Positions 10,910 to 24,400 of a stretch of 64,000 nucleotides of DNA are shown here, in pieces. Position numbers and translations under genes: made by a program. The notes below the pieces were generated by a model. It was given only the letters and a program-made list of their open reading frames with translations. It searched no databases and had not been told where the DNA came from. The DNA is from Lineus longissimus (taxonomy: Eukaryota > Nemertea > Pilidiophora > Heteronemertea > Lineidae). Every line of letters starts with the position of its first letter. The stretch's first letter is position 1. The stretch lies in the NCBI RefSeq assembly GCF_910592395.1, contig NC_088312.1:2852001-2916000 (forward strand). The letters run 5' to 3'.

Positions 10910-12350
10910 TCATTGCGAATTCACCAAGAATTCCTGACGAGGGCCAACTGACTGATCTTTATACGCGATATCTGATCGCTGCACGATGTGTCCCATGGTG
11001 AGACGTCTCTTGGCCCACGATCTGCTCGACGTACTGGACGGGTCTGCGAGTGGTGCGCCGATTGTGTCATTTGATAAAGAAATGGACGATTTGTCCTCAA
11101 GGACCGCTAGAATAGCCGCCTTCTTATTATGTTCTGAAGCCTCAGTAACCTGCCGAGTAGTCTTCGAAGAGAACAGCCGCTTTGCTGCATCCAGTTCGGA
11201 CACTTTGGTCTGGTGAACTTGGCTGTTTTGTAGCACCATGTGGGTGATAGGATGGACAACAGTGAGACAGGCGAGTCCCTCGTATGGCCCGTACTCGCGC
11301 CTGGGAAGATGCTGGTTACGGTGGCCCTGTAGCTCCAGGGTCGGTAGTCGCCGTTCGCTGTCGTGCTGACCAGGCACGGCTGAGGTTGTTGCGCGGCGGC
11401 GGCGGAGTAACATCTGAGTTTTTGGTTTGGTTAGTAATACAGGCAGCGAGAAGAATGGATTGGCCCTGGTCTCACGTTTTGATTGGGGGATGGGTTCAGT
11501 CCTGGTCTGAAATTAAAAGGATTAGTCTGTTTAGAAAAACAGTTCAATGCTACCCTTGCAATGCAAAAAACAATCGGCGTAATTAGCTCTTTCCTAAGTC
11601 TATATACCTTCGAGCTGTAGCCACACTACAGGTGGCCCCTACTTTCATCCTGATGTAAGTGTTGAGCATTGGTCAAAGCACTAGGGGGAAGAAACCTTAA
11701 GTCTTACCTTGTCGGTTTCTATGTTATCTCTCTTTGTATCTTCGCCGTCATCTTTCTCCTCCTTTGTCCTCTCCTCCGTCCTGGCATGTTTAGAGCGTGT
11801 CCTCTTCTGGCTCGACATCAGGGTGCCCAACCGTCGCTTGAATCTGAAGCATAGAATCACGCCAAGTAGGTAAACAAGAATTTTGAAACATTCTGGTCAT
11901 AGACCATCCGTTTCCAACACTCCGGACGCTGTGGACCGGCCTCGTTCCTCACCCACAAGGAGACCAAATTAGAATGACGCGATGGGCTGTCCAGGGAGTT
12001 TATCCGTAACCATGTTCGGCCGGATAAGGGCAGCTGCTCTTGAATCATGGCGTTTCCCTCAAGGTTAAATGAGTTTACTCCAGTCGTTATCAGGGATAAC
12101 CACTCTCAAATGTATCAATAACATTTCTAGTTCTTCAGCACGAATTGAAAAAAAGATAGAAATGGACTTACTTCTGTGTTGCCTTCTGTATGGCGTTATT
12201 CATCTGTCTCTGGTAGGTGGCCTTCTCCTTGTCAAGTGAGCTGACTTGACGCTGCATCTCCCTGCCTTGGATACCATTCCGCAGGTCAGCCATCGACTCA
12301 AGCTTACTATCATTCATTGTTGCTATTCTTTGATATAAATCTCGACACAC
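10910..12350 (-). CDS. unrecognised charged coiled-coil-type protein, three exons
   Basis: The exons on minus are 12350-12172, 11843-11708 and 11506-10910. Donor and acceptor phases agree and yield 303 residues ending at the stop at 10912-10910. The ATG at 12350 is the first available; a second Met at 12317 (MNDSKLES) is plausible. Residues 12-60 are rich in Q, K, E and R with heptad-like spacing and look helical. The middle exon is strongly basic then acidic (SSQKRTRSKH, then EERTKEEKDDGED). The last exon has an Arg/His-rich start, a more hydrophobic stretch around YGPYEGLACLTVVHPITH, and a Ser-rich tail. I cannot assign a family. It is tail-to-tail with PRR5, with 469 bp between stop codons. 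Introns are 328 and 201 bp. Upstream exons may be missing. Confidence 0.6.
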
Positions 12351-15300
12351 AGTTATCTATTGATGACAATGCATGATACGTATATCCCGTCAAGAATCAG
12401 GAATTATTACTCCATGGTATTCTCACGCGCCAAAATCATTTGAAGAAAAAAAATCCATGTTCGAATTGTTATGTTTTCCGCTATTTGATCCCTTTGTAAT
12501 GCTAGAAATTCCATATTGCAGATCCGAAAGGTTTGAAAAGGTTATCAAACTTTTATCTTAAATCATCATCGCTACATGATCGAGACACATACTTACCGAC
12601 ATTGAGTTCTCAAGTGACAAGCACTAGACGTGTTTTTATCGTTGAAATATTGAACCTAGTTACTAATTAATAATAAAAAGGGTCCAAATCAATGGGTTAT
12701 GACCTTTTCAGTAGCAGGACCTGTTATTACGTAGTTGCCGGTCAGGTGATGCACCTCTGGCACTAAATACCGTTCCACTGAAGATGGCGCTGCTATCGCT
12801 CAGCATATATGTACAGGAAATGTACACAGCCAATGCACAGAGTACTTTCTTTCGACATTTGCATATACATGTACATGTACGTGGGCATTTATACCAATAG
12901 TTTCTAATTATTTATGTACAATACAATACTGTACGCACTTGATAACCAATTATCAAACACAAACAACTTGATAATTAATGCATCTATTCCCTGGGTATAG
13001 GCTACTATTGCATGTAAGAAATAGGACATATTGAAAGAAATACGATTGATCATGCAGGTCAATAATTGTTTACTGATATGGTTACCGTTACCAGGATGAC
13101 TTTCAACGATAAAAGTTGCTTTAGCGTTTGAACTTTTCCTGAGAGGGTTCCAACGCTCGAGGGGCGTTCTATGCCTAAATTTAAAGGCTGGCTACCCAGG
13201 ACAGCGTCGATCTCTTTTCCTTCCCGGCATCGGACGTCACCTAGTATCACACGATACACGAGAAACCATTTAAAAATCATACATAAGTGTTTAGCAGCTA
13301 CCTTGAGATGGCGTGGTAGAGCTTTTTGTAGTCAGCATTTATCTAAAGCCAAGTGTGGTACAGTTAGGTGTAGCCGCGGTACAAAATCCAGTTCTATGCA
13401 CTGTCAGGGTTATAACTGTACCACTGACTTTGTCGTGTATGTTCTTTGTATTGTTCGCATGCTTTATCTCATGATAACAGAATTCTCAATGTTTGGGCTC
13501 ATCCAATGGCAAGCCTGCTGCTATGAGGTGCTGCCATCTGCCTCACGCTAATACGCTCATGATAATTGGATTGAATGAAAATCCTGAATAGAAAATTGGC
13601 AATAAATAGGAAAATTATCAGATCAGTGTCCGTTTGAAGAGGGTCGAAATAGCTTAAGGTGTAATTAGGCTAGGCGCTATACAAATTTAGCCCTTAGCCA
13701 TGAGGGGTCACTCGCTAGGGTCATTACATGAAAATAAACAGGGTAAACAAGATTCCCTTTGACTAAAGATGAAAGGGCTACCGCCAAATGGAAAAGAAAC
13801 ACTGCTTAGTCCGCTATGTAAAGATTTGGATGTGTTATGTTCTCTTACGAGGGATTAGGCGAAAACACGGAAACATTCGGTCTATAGTCAGGTTATGATA
13901 GCGCCCACAACAAGTTGTCTTGAAATGTTCAAGCAACACTCAGTATCAATAGAGTGGTTTAGAACCGTCAATGATAAACGTACCGACTCGGCGACAGTAG
14001 GCCTATGGTACGTGTTGATCCTTCCGTCTGCTTCCGTAAACCCAAACATGGCGGTATACTCGAATCGGCGGTTGTCCACGGAGGCAAAACAGCTCGTTTT
14101 GGCGACAACTCGCCGTTCGGGGATCGTTGGCAGACGGTAATGGGGTTGAAAGCTACCTCTCAAAAGCAGGGCTCGAATAGCACGGACCATGGCCCTCTCT
14201 ATTTAGCAGACAAGATTCCGACAGGGTCAGAATTACCTCAAGACACTGTAAACACGTATTGATCAGATAAATATACAAGTTTCTTCAGAACGTGTGTATC
14301 TTATGTACATATCTGTATGTCGGGAAGAGTTCATATCACCCCGTGTTGACTGTGGCTTTACGTGCAATTCATGTATACCAATGCACAAGAACACTTACAC
14401 CAGCATACACCTGAATCGGATCAAGTTACCTTGAATCCACTTGAAGGTAGAATTAATTACAAAGCTTCCTATTGATCTCATTATCGGAAGAATTACCTTA
14501 TCTTTGAGATTTTGATTAAAGCTTGTTTTACTTTGATATAATATCAGACGTTATATGACATTGCGCACACTACGAGATAGAAATAATGTTTACATTGTAC
14601 TAAAGCAAATTGGTAATAAAAACATCCCACACTCCAAGTTTCTCGTCAGCACACTCTCAACCTCAAGCTTCCTATTGCAAAAATTACAGGAAGTCCCCTA
14701 CTGCCTAAAGTAACGCTTGTCAGTGATTAGTCTACATCTAATGACTGCACCGGTGATGAAGATTTCAGCCCATCTGATTGGCTTAAGTTGTCATATCTAT
14801 TTTGGTTATTAGTTTACGAAAGGAAACAACGCAGAAAAGCGATATTCCCACGTTTGCAAAATTTTATTTAATTTTTTGCAACTTTGTGAGAACAGTTCAG
14901 AAAGACAACTACAGCGCCTATTGTTATTTTTGGAGCGGTCCTGGTGAAAAATGGGTTTTTAACCTCCAGGAAGGGCTTATAACATTCAATCATGCCAAAC
15001 GGACGAGACCGAGTCATTAAGAAAGAATTACAATGCAATAAATGATTATTTATCATTTCGTTTTATTTGTGTTGTCAGTTTGATATATTGCCATTGCTTT
15101 GGCCCCATAGCAGAGGTAGCCCTATCAAAGTGGGGCACGGTCGGAGCCAGCAGTACGGCCGAATGACTGATAAACCACATCACCTCACCAAGCTATCACT
15201 TCGCGATTCTGCCGCCTATACAAGGGGTGTTTATATCTAATTTCAATTTGAAAGCCCAGTGCACAATCGGCCAGGCTGAGAATAAGTAATGGCCTTTGGC

Positions 15301-15977
15301 CTGTTGTATGGTAAGAAAACGGGTACAAAGCACCACACAGCTAATGACTTCGGGATCGTGAGTCATAAGAATACATTGGAAGCGAAGCCGTCAGCCGGGC
15401 ATGATTGATGACCAGACTGCTGTCCGATATAGAACAGGGTTATGGACGAGCTCATTCAGGGAGGCGGAGCTTACCAAGTCATAAGCCATGATATCCATTA
15501 CAACCATACCATGCTCTGAGTGACAAGGATAGATGGCACGGCGGCATCTTCAAAGGATGCCGAGCATTCAACCCACTTCAAAGCAATGGTGCGGCGGTTT
15601 GTGTCCAGGCGCGGAGCGATATAAACCTGAGCGTTAAAGTTGTCCCTATCAATCAGGGTCATTAACATCCGATCTCTCGAAGAGCAAAGACCGTGGAAAG
15701 CTTAGCTGTGTAGGACTATCAAAGTGTTGTTGAAGTGGATGTGTTTGTTAACTTGTTCAAAGGACGCAATATATCGTGTGTATTAAGCGGATTGATTTCA
15801 TTCAACTCGTAGTGTGCCACTTTGAGAATTAGATCAGTTTACAATCAGTCGCACAGCGGTGCTCAATAATGGTACCGAATGCTGTCCAAAGGAATACGTG
15901 TTTGCCTTTGTAACGGATACGCTCTCCGAACGGTGTAGAGGGACAGTGTGCGTGTGGCAGGAGAGGCCACTCGGTGA
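12351..15977. other. intergenic, upstream of Frizzled
   Basis: No coding exon is recognised. ACATGT-type short repeats occur at 12875-12890. The part nearest Frizzled (about 15100-15970) is less AT-rich and probably contains its promoter and 5' UTR. Confidence 0.45.
15620..15625 (+). promoter_or_regulatory. possible TATA box of the Frizzled gene
   Basis: TATAAA in a locally GC-rich context, 353 bp upstream of the Frizzled ATG. This is motif and position only. Many animal developmental genes are TATA-less, so treat it as a guess. Confidence 0.25.
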
Positions 15978-17765
15978 GTGGTGATGATGCTTCGATTTGC
16001 GTTATTGGTGCTACTGGTGTCCGGTGGTTGGTGTCTCCGGGACGCCATCAACTTGGATGGAGGAGGGAAATGTGAACCCATCACAATTCCCATGTGTCAG
16101 GACATGAAGTACAACACGACACGAATGCCTAACCTCATCGGGCATAAAAACCAAAAGGAGGCCGCGGTAACTATAAACGAGTTCATGCCACTTGTCCAAA
16201 TTGGCTGTTCTCGGTTGCTGAAGTTCTTCCTCTGTTCTCTTTACGCCCCGATGTGCACGGAACAAGTTGATGACACTTTGGTTATCCCCGTGTGTAGGTC
16301 GATGTGTCTTGAAGTCAAGTCAAATTGTGAACCTGTCCTGGTCAAGTTTGACTTCCCCTGGCCAATGATGTTGGATTGCGGGAAGCTCCCCGAGGGGAAA
16401 GACCCGAGACAACTTTGCATGGAAGCGCCAAGTGATGAACAGGACTCGGGACGCGGTCTCGGTGAGGACACAAATTTGGATCCGTACAGTAGCGAGTGGT
16501 GGAAACTGCTAGAAAGCCTCAAGCGTGAAGATAACTCTAACCTTTACCGAAACCCTAGGCCGTATGATAAGCCAACAAACAAGCCCTGGTACACCCATGA
16601 ACCGAACGAGTGTCCGGATCGTTTTACGAGAGTTGACAAATCTCTAGGCAACAGTAACGAATCCTGCGCGCCAAAATGCAATGTTGATGTGATATTCCGA
16701 AGCGACGATAAAAAATTCGCAGAGATTTGGATGACAGTTTGGGCAACTCTCTGCTTCGTCGCCACCACAATAACTGTCTTAACTTTTCTCATTGACACTT
16801 CCCGTTTTAAATACCCAGAGCGACCCATTATCTTCCTGTCAATGTGCTATGCCATCTATTCTGCGGCTTATCTCCTCAGGGCAGCCACAGGACCTAATGC
16901 AATCTCTTGTGACAAAGCTAGAAACGGAGAGGAATTTCTTATCCAGGAAGGATTAGAAAGTACCTGGTGTATCATAGTCTTTTTAATATTATATTTCTTC
17001 GGAATGGCCAGTTCGTTGTGGTGGGTCGTTTTAACTTTTACTTGGTTCCTTGCTGCTGCCAGAAAGTGGGGCCAAGAAGCCATCGAGTCACTCAGTAGTT
17101 ACTTCCATTTGGCCGCCTGGGCCGTTCCTGCCATAAAAACTATAGTCATCCTCACCATGCGGCGGGTTGACGGTGACGAACTCACTGGACTTTGCTATGT
17201 GGGCAACCAAGACCCTAACGCGATGGCGGGCTTCGTTCTCGGTCCCCTGGTCGCCTATCTGATATTGGGAACAGTATTTGTACTAGCGGGATTCTGTGCC
17301 TTATTCCGCATCAGGAAGAACTTAAAAAGTGAAGGAACCAATATAAGAAAGTTAGAAAAACTCATGGCTAAAATAGGTGTGTTTTCTGTGCTATATACGT
17401 TACCCGCAGTTTGTGTGGTGGGGTGCTATTTTTACAAGTATCTTCACCTCAACTATTGGGAAAGCCTAGCCATGACGTATGACTGCCGGGCAAGAGGTAA
17501 AAATGTGGACCCTTGCTCCTTGGAGGAGTCTATACCGAAGGTTGAAGTGTTCATGCTGCAGATCTTTATGTCTCTTGTTGTTGGCATTACTAGTGGAATG
17601 TGGATTTGGAGTTCTAAAACTGTCGAATCATGGCGGAATTTCTTCCAGCGCAGCTTCACGAGGAGAAAATCGAATGTGCCCACTTATCATCCTCCCACCG
17701 TTGGAGGGAATTGCCCGCAACAGAACAGGAAACTCATGTTGAAAACTGCTACATCTCGGGTGTGA
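15978..17765 (+). CDS. Frizzled Wnt receptor (Fz9/10- or Fz4-type), intronless
   Basis: Seven-pass plasma-membrane receptor that binds Wnt through its extracellular cysteine-rich domain and recruits Dishevelled. The protein has 595 residues and a signal peptide of about 1-19. The CRD has all ten expected cysteines at 32, 40, 77, 86, 93, 106, 110, 117, 134 and 147, and an N-glycosylation site at N46. A linker follows, then seven helices starting near residue 249. Family blocks include RFKYPERPIIFLSMCYAIYS, YFFGMASSLWWVVL, DELTGLCYVGNQ and KIGVFSVLYTLPA. The Dishevelled-binding KTxxxW motif is KTVESW (547-552). The C-terminus TSRV is a class I PDZ ligand. The MEAP after the CRD and VFMLQIFMSLVVGITSG favour Fz9/10; CLEVKSNCEPVL resembles Fz4. 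A tree would decide. The single-exon structure is common among Frizzled genes. Confidence 0.95.
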   Translation: MVMMLRFALLVLLVSGGWCLRDAINLDGGGKCEPITIPMCQDMKYNTTRMPNLIGHKNQKEAAVTINEFMPLVQIGCSRLLKFFLCSLYAPMCTEQVDDTLVIPVCRSMCLEVKSNCEPVLVKFDFPWPMMLDCGKLPEGKDPRQLCMEAPSDEQDSGRGLGEDTNLDPYSSEWWKLLESLKREDNSNLYRNPRPYDKPTNKPWYTHEPNECPDRFTRVDKSLGNSNESCAPKCNVDVIFRSDDKKFAEIWMTVWATLCFVATTITVLTFLIDTSRFKYPERPIIFLSMCYAIYSAAYLLRAATGPNAISCDKARNGEEFLIQEGLESTWCIIVFLILYFFGMASSLWWVVLTFTWFLAAARKWGQEAIESLSSYFHLAAWAVPAIKTIVILTMRRVDGDELTGLCYVGNQDPNAMAGFVLGPLVAYLILGTVFVLAGFCALFRIRKNLKSEGTNIRKLEKLMAKIGVFSVLYTLPAVCVVGCYFYKYLHLNYWESLAMTYDCRARGKNVDPCSLEESIPKVEVFMLQIFMSLVVGITSGMWIWSSKTVESWRNFFQRSFTRRKSNVPTYHPPTVGGNCPQQNRKLMLKTATSRV

Positions 17766-20700
17766 CAATGGAAGCACTCGAGAGAACAAAAACTGGATTT
17801 TCTGAGACTTTTTGGTCTTTGGGCCTATTTTATATGTTGCATTACTGGATTGATACGAGTGCATGACTGCTTATAAAGATACCTGTGAAATACATACTGT
17901 GCAACTCTTGTCAAAAAGTCAGGAATACAAACAATGACAACGAGCTACACGTGTACATATTGCATATCCATCAGGAACTATCACGGCTTTAGGGTGCATC
18001 ACCCAAGCATGATAACAACAGATCGAGAGTGATGGCACCAAAAAGTTGCGATAGATCTTGACTGATGTTAGATAATGCCATTCTTTGGCGCCGTTCATTT
18101 GGATTTATTCATTCAGTTCATTGCATAAAGGATTATCATTACACTACGAGGAATTTAGAAGGGTTCCTAAAGAATTTCTTCCACAGATTGTTGCATTTAC
18201 CGTTGCCATATGCATATAACACGTACCTTCACCAAAAGCGTAACTTGCACCGATACTCCTATACATGTAATGGCTGAGAGTGATGTTTGTCAAAGTCTAT
18301 ATTAACGACCCGGGACTTGTACATTGACATGGTGTTTTTGAGATTTAGTATTTCATGACAGACTTCACTCTCAGGCTAATGGGTTTTCATTCTATTTTCC
18401 AAACTGTCATTATTACGATCAGTGGTTGATAACCAGAACGTTACGTCTTCACGTCTTCATGATTGTCGCGTAAGGAATCTTGCTGTCCTTCTGAAATGTA
18501 AAGAAACCTTAATGATCATCTCAAAGCCTGAAGGCTTGGGACTTTTGAATGCCCGATGGAATGGTGCTGATAAAAATATTAACAAACTATGCAAGATGTA
18601 GTTAAGTCATTTTGAAAAGATATCAACTGTCAGAAAGTTTGTTCCAAACCAAGCCATGATAAACCTTGTTCATAGTATTCTCTGACCTGTAAATTGTCAA
18701 CAACCAATCATAGGTTTGTCAATGCGCTAAGTGATGTTTATCTGTACATTTCTGTACATTATCTGCCTATTTGAAGAATAATTCTATTCATTATCGAATA
18801 ATGGTATTATTAACTTGGCCATTGATATCTTTGCAATGGCCTTGGTATTGTTGAAATATCACCCTGTTGAAAGGGTTAACAACTTTTGTGAAAATTGTAC
18901 ATAACGGTCCCAGCAATGCATCCTGAGATACTCCTACATCGTCGAGATGCGGAGTATATTAAAAACCACTCGTTATGCCGGATGCAGCAAGGTGTATGCT
19001 GTCACCGAATCAGTTGAAGAGAACAATGATCTTTTGTCAAAGTTTGCTGGTGATTTTTTGAAAACTCTTCCTGCTTGTTGGGACATTTTTCAAGTTCCTG
19101 CGGCTTTTATAAGTAAGAAGATTGCATATACCAAAACAGGAAAGGTATTTTAAACAAAAGTTATTATCGCTTGCGGTGGGGTAAGAACAAGAATTCGTCT
19201 GAAAAGTGACCCTCCTGAATGACGAGATATCTTGTGGCTTATAATGAAATAAATAGACGCGAGTCGAGAATTCAATTTAAAAATCAGTCTGATTTTCCAT
19301 TATTTGGTATTGGTAAGAGTTTCTGCAAGAATTGATGAAAACTAAATTGTTCTTGTTGTGCATTTCAACGATCCAGCAGTTCAGCATACGTAGTCACGGA
19401 TTCCGGCACTTTCAACAAAGGTACCTTGCCAAAGGTTTGATATTGTTTGAAGACCGTGCCCAAGGCGCCGCCGTTATCTTGGCAATTTCTCTTTTGAAGT
19501 CGTGCGTCCATTTCCTTTGATTGATCACCTTGTTTACTTGCAAACATACCCGGATGCTCTGTCGTCTGCTCGTGAGTGAGTGAAAATGTAAGTTATCACA
19601 GAAATGTACACTTGCAAAATGCATACAACATTTACATACACGTAACATTTACGACCCATTAACTGAAAGGAAGAAAACGTAAACTATTAAATAAACCTCG
19701 CATTCCTGCTCCTTTCACGCAGGTCTACGTTTGTACGGGTTTGAACTATCATTGGGCCGGATATGGCTTTCCAACTGACAGTTAAAGGATATTTTACGAC
19801 CTTGGTTGGCAGTGCACCTTTATTAACTGTTGATTTATCATTGGATTATCAGTTATAATGCATCGCTGTTGCTGTACAATCTTGCAAGATTCCTACAGGC
19901 CATTCTGCTTGCTGCTTCCAAAACAGGGACGTGAACTTTTGATGATCTCTTTCGAGTGATTTATTACGACATTCAAGTCCACGAGTCATCGGTTGGAATT
20001 GCTCATAAGCCGTTAGTTATCATAATGGATTCTTCATTTCGAATGTATCGTCAGTCTTTTGGTCCTAGAGCTCGAATAAACCATCAAAATGGTGATTTCA
20101 CTGGACTATGGTTGGTAAGGTGTATCTGCCGTGCAGATAGACACTTTACATGGTTGATAGAGAAAGGTCAGAACTCTTCCCATCCGCCTCAAGCCATTAT
20201 CTTTCATTACCATCGAACTGATAAGTTACTTCAACCTTCCTTGCACCTTCCTTGCATCTGTGATGGCTATCATCAACAGTGAGCTCCAGATCCAAACACA
20301 AGTTGTGTTAATGATGCTCTTTCACGGGTGGTGTTCATTTTCATCTTCATGCTTGTGTACTTCAAACTCCTTGTAACCTCAACATCAAAGCAACGCCAAT
20401 AGTTTAATTCAAGATTATTTATCATTAAATGCGAACTGTTGAAATAAAAAGGAGTGTCAATCCAATTTAATCGCTACTCTTACCTCAGTGGCCATATGAC
20501 CCCAACATCAGAAGAAAAGCTATTAACTGCAGTGCTTAATCAGTGCACATTTACATTTGATAATCACATCTAAGCGATATCAACCAACCTATTGAAGTGG
20601 TTACGTATAGGCAGGCATCTTAAGTTGAAAAGTCATCGATATGACATTTACTTCACCCCGATGACATTTTTGTTCTGTTCATTAGTGATTGCTCAGCCGT

Positions 20701-21319
20701 TGCTCACTGTAACAATGATGCTTCGTAAACATCGCCTAATAATCAGGCCCATTAAACCATTCGTGAACCAACCTATCGCGATTACGGCTTTGTCAAGTCG
20801 GTATGTCATTTTGGGACGCCCTGTTCAGCAGATTTCATGTTCAGCCATACTTCACATCACCTCCACTGGTTGTTCTGTATCCTAACATCCAACTCTGTAT
20901 GCATTATCCATGTGACCTGGGGTATAGACACTCTCTGAACTATGATATACCCCTGTTTTGCATTTCTGTCAACACTGTGACATGCATGGTGTTCTAAAAA
21001 TGTCAGTGTTTCGTCGCATGACCCAAATGCAATATGCCTAAAGGCGGTGGCACTATATTTGGACTAAGAATACCTGTGAACGTGTTGTGAAAATCTGGTT
21101 GCAGAGTGGCATGATGCTGCTGAATAAAAGTGATGAGATTACACCAAGTTTCTCCTCCGGGGCACTTGCATCCGATGCGTGTGCATCCATTGGTTACTGC
21201 ATGAACACGATGCTGTTCATGTTGTGGAATTGAAAAAAGACAAGAATCGAGAGCTCTACATGTGTACAGCACTTCTACAGCGTTTTTCCGCTTTGAAACC
21301 TGGTAAAGGTGCCTTAGCA
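17766..21319. other. non-coding DNA downstream of Frizzled
   Basis: AT-rich, with no exon, RNA gene or clear repeat that I can support. Open frames up to about 108 codons (19956-20282) have no recognisable features. It should begin with the Frizzled 3' UTR; no canonical AATAAA was seen close to the stop. Confidence 0.45.
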
Positions 21320-21466
21320 TCCCGAAGTGCTCCGGGAAGAGCTCCGGAGCACTTCGAACTCTTTAGTTCGGAGAGAAAGAAGAAATTGGCTGCAGAGGGA
21401 TTTGAACTCACGACCTCTTGGTCAGAACACTTCGCCACCGCGCTTTCTTGTATATTCATGCGCACA
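21320..21466 (-). mobile_element. tRNA-derived SINE with hairpin body
   Basis: On minus, a Pol III-like head runs from about 21466. It has A-box-like TGGCGAAGTG, then B-box-like AGTTCAAATCC at usual spacing, and a CTGCAGCCA end. The body carries two hairpins. The first is a short CGAACT/AGTTCG stem. The second has perfect 13-bp arms at 21323-21335 and 21344-21356 (CGAAGTGCTCCGG and its complement). No poly-A tail or flanking duplication was identified, so the exact ends are uncertain. Confidence 0.5.
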
Positions 21467-24400
21467 AGATGCGGTAATCGATCTCAAACTCCCTATAAAT
21501 TTCTTTTATAGAACAGATCTCATCGCAAACCTTTGCTATAACTTCTAACGTCAACTCGAGTGGTTAGGGTCAAGAATAACAGTGGCACGACTTTGAAGTC
21601 GATGCCTTTTGTGTTAGCATAATCAGAGTTTGCTTATCGTTGGCTCGAGAAAATACCCTCGGTGTGTGATCGCGCAGTTGTCCATTGTGCTGACAGGCAG
21701 AACCATTCTCTGACAGGCAAAATAGTTTTCTTTACTTTAATTCAAAGGAAAACAGCATATAAATGGGTTATTTGCTATTTGCTACCAGCGTTCGTGCTCG
21801 ACCGGCCCGTCCAGCGATAGTCACGGTTGTACGCTATACTCCGTCAAAAATGGAGTCAACCAGTAGTCAGTAAGAAATCTAATGATTAAACTGTGTACTA
21901 AAGGGTTTGCTCGAAAAAAATCTTAAAATTTCTAGATTTTTGGTCTCCATTGGTCACCAATATCAACATTTTCTATCTCTCAATGAGGAAACTGCTTACC
22001 ACATTCCTACCACTTACCACATTCTTCACTCTTATCGGCAATATCGACGCGAACCAAGATCATTCGCGAAATCTGCAAGCAGCTTGCAGTATTTCTGCGA
22101 ACTTACATGAGCAATGAATGCAATCTCAAGCAGAACATGATTTCAAAGGCAGCCGATTGTTCTTTTGCAGCCAGAACAAACCCTGTGTGGGTTATTACAA
22201 CAAATGAACACAAGCACTCTATCGATTTCTGTATAGGACTAATAATGCTGACATATCCAATGTGGAGACGGTGAACGGTGTTCCATGACTACAGGGCACG
22301 CTTGTCATCACGTTTGTTTGTTTTACTAATATCACAGCGATTCTTTGAGAGAAGCCGCTGCCGCCGCGTGATGCTGCTGGCGATATCGTCAGACACTTTG
22401 ATGTATCTGATGCCACGAAATGATGGTACAGAGAGATAGAGTGACGACGTGTGTATGCATAATGCACTTCATCACCGTTTGCGGGGAAATTATTCTTAAG
22501 TAATCATTTGAGAAAAGCAGCCCCCCCCCCCAAACAAAATATTGTTTTATAAGTGTAGAGACACCCTGCTCAATTTCAAAATAAAAAAGCCAACATCTGA
22601 CTGCTTAGTTATTGAGGATTGCCGTATATATCGGAGGCTGGATCTGCTTCATCCGTCTGCTCCTTGTATCCCCGGGTAGAACCTGACGTTTGATGAAGTA
22701 CCTTTATCAGTACCTTTCAAGATTCAGACTCAGCAATTCGCTTCTCATTTGTTCCCGACAGATAGGAGGAATTCGCCGGACGATGGTGGCGGCGCTGTTA
22801 TCGGAGAATGCATTCTGCCGAATGGCGGTGTAAAAGTTTGAAATGTCCCAGGATAGAATGTCCGGGGAAGAAAGAATTCTATTACCGGTATGCGCAAATC
22901 ACGTTTCTCAGTCAATTGAAAAAGTGGAGAAATGGTCACTCCAAGCGAAACCGATGGGTACAGCTAGAGTAACCAAGCTTGGCTTGAACTCAGTTGGACT
23001 GAGAAATCTGTTATAGGCCTTATCTTATCGATCAATTACCTTGGACAGTTTGAAGGAGGTCGGTCAGAGCTTTGATCTGACGGAAAGTAATCAAACTAAC
23101 TGATAACGTACATTGGATAGATGGCCTAGAGTAAATACTTATATATTTGATTTGATTATGAAGGAATGTATGTGAGCCTTGTATACACTGTACAGACCTG
23201 TGTACGATGCACTTTAGATAGTGACGGCGGAGTATTTGCAAATCATGGCAAGGCAGAAAGAAATATTTGCTTTACATACCAAACCTACATCTAGAAGCTT
23301 CAATCTTATTTATACCTCCATGCTTCAATGGTTATGAAATTTATACAGTTCAGATGTGCTCATTACCTTGTACATGTAGATTTTAAAATGAGCAGATCAG
23401 TTCGTTAATGCCTAATTTGTTGCCCATCAAAACTGATAAAACTAATCTTCAAATTCGGGAATCGAGGAGATGAACGATCTTGCACTCGCAACATCACCTC
23501 TCCACGCTCCGCATGACATTTCCCAGTTAGTTTCGAGGTTGATCATTTTTTCCAATTCGCAGATCAAACGGAGTAGATCAAACATTGGCATCCGGTGTTT
23601 CTTATCAATCGTTTGCTTGTCACATTGGCGATGACGCGTCGGTGATTAATGACCACTCTATGCATTCAATTAGCATCAACGAAGAAGACAAAGCAAGCGA
23701 AGGAAATGCAATTTCGGAACGCATGCAACCTCAGCGACCTAACCCCCATTTTAACTCTCAGGTTTCGTTTTACATTTAACTCCAATCAGGTTTGGTCGTT
23801 TCAGCACCGAAGAACCTAAGAATTCAAGGTGACTTTTCGAAAGGTTTGGTCGTTCTTCCGGACATTCGCCTGAAAAGTAATTTCCTGGGTCCTGATTAGG
23901 CCTATATTTGCACCTCCGGTGAGTCTGCATCATCTCGAATACCAGGGCCCGGGGCCGTCGTATGCTCCTTCCCACGCACACGTTGCATAAGCATGGTCAT
24001 TGCAGCCGCGAGTAAAGGCTCTGATGCTCAGGATGCTGGCACATACCCCTTTTAATTTCTGACAGCTATACGTGGTGTATGCTCCAGCGCTTTCGTCTGT
24101 AAACTGATAAAGAATCACCTTAATGGCGACCTTTGACATTCCTGGAAATGTGGAACTCACCAGGCAGTATATACATACTCCCGGGAGTTGACTCTCCTTG
24201 GCCAATACTACGCCAGAACAAAGAGCCATAAATGACAATGACTGTCACTAACATAAGATAAACAGTAGCAATAAAACGTTCAGTTCATGGTAGCCAGCAA
24301 TATAAATGTATTTATTATTCTGCATCCTCGATAGAGAGTGTATTTGCAGTGATGGACAGTGCATGTGGTGGCTCCTTGAGTGTGAGTTCGCCAATACATG

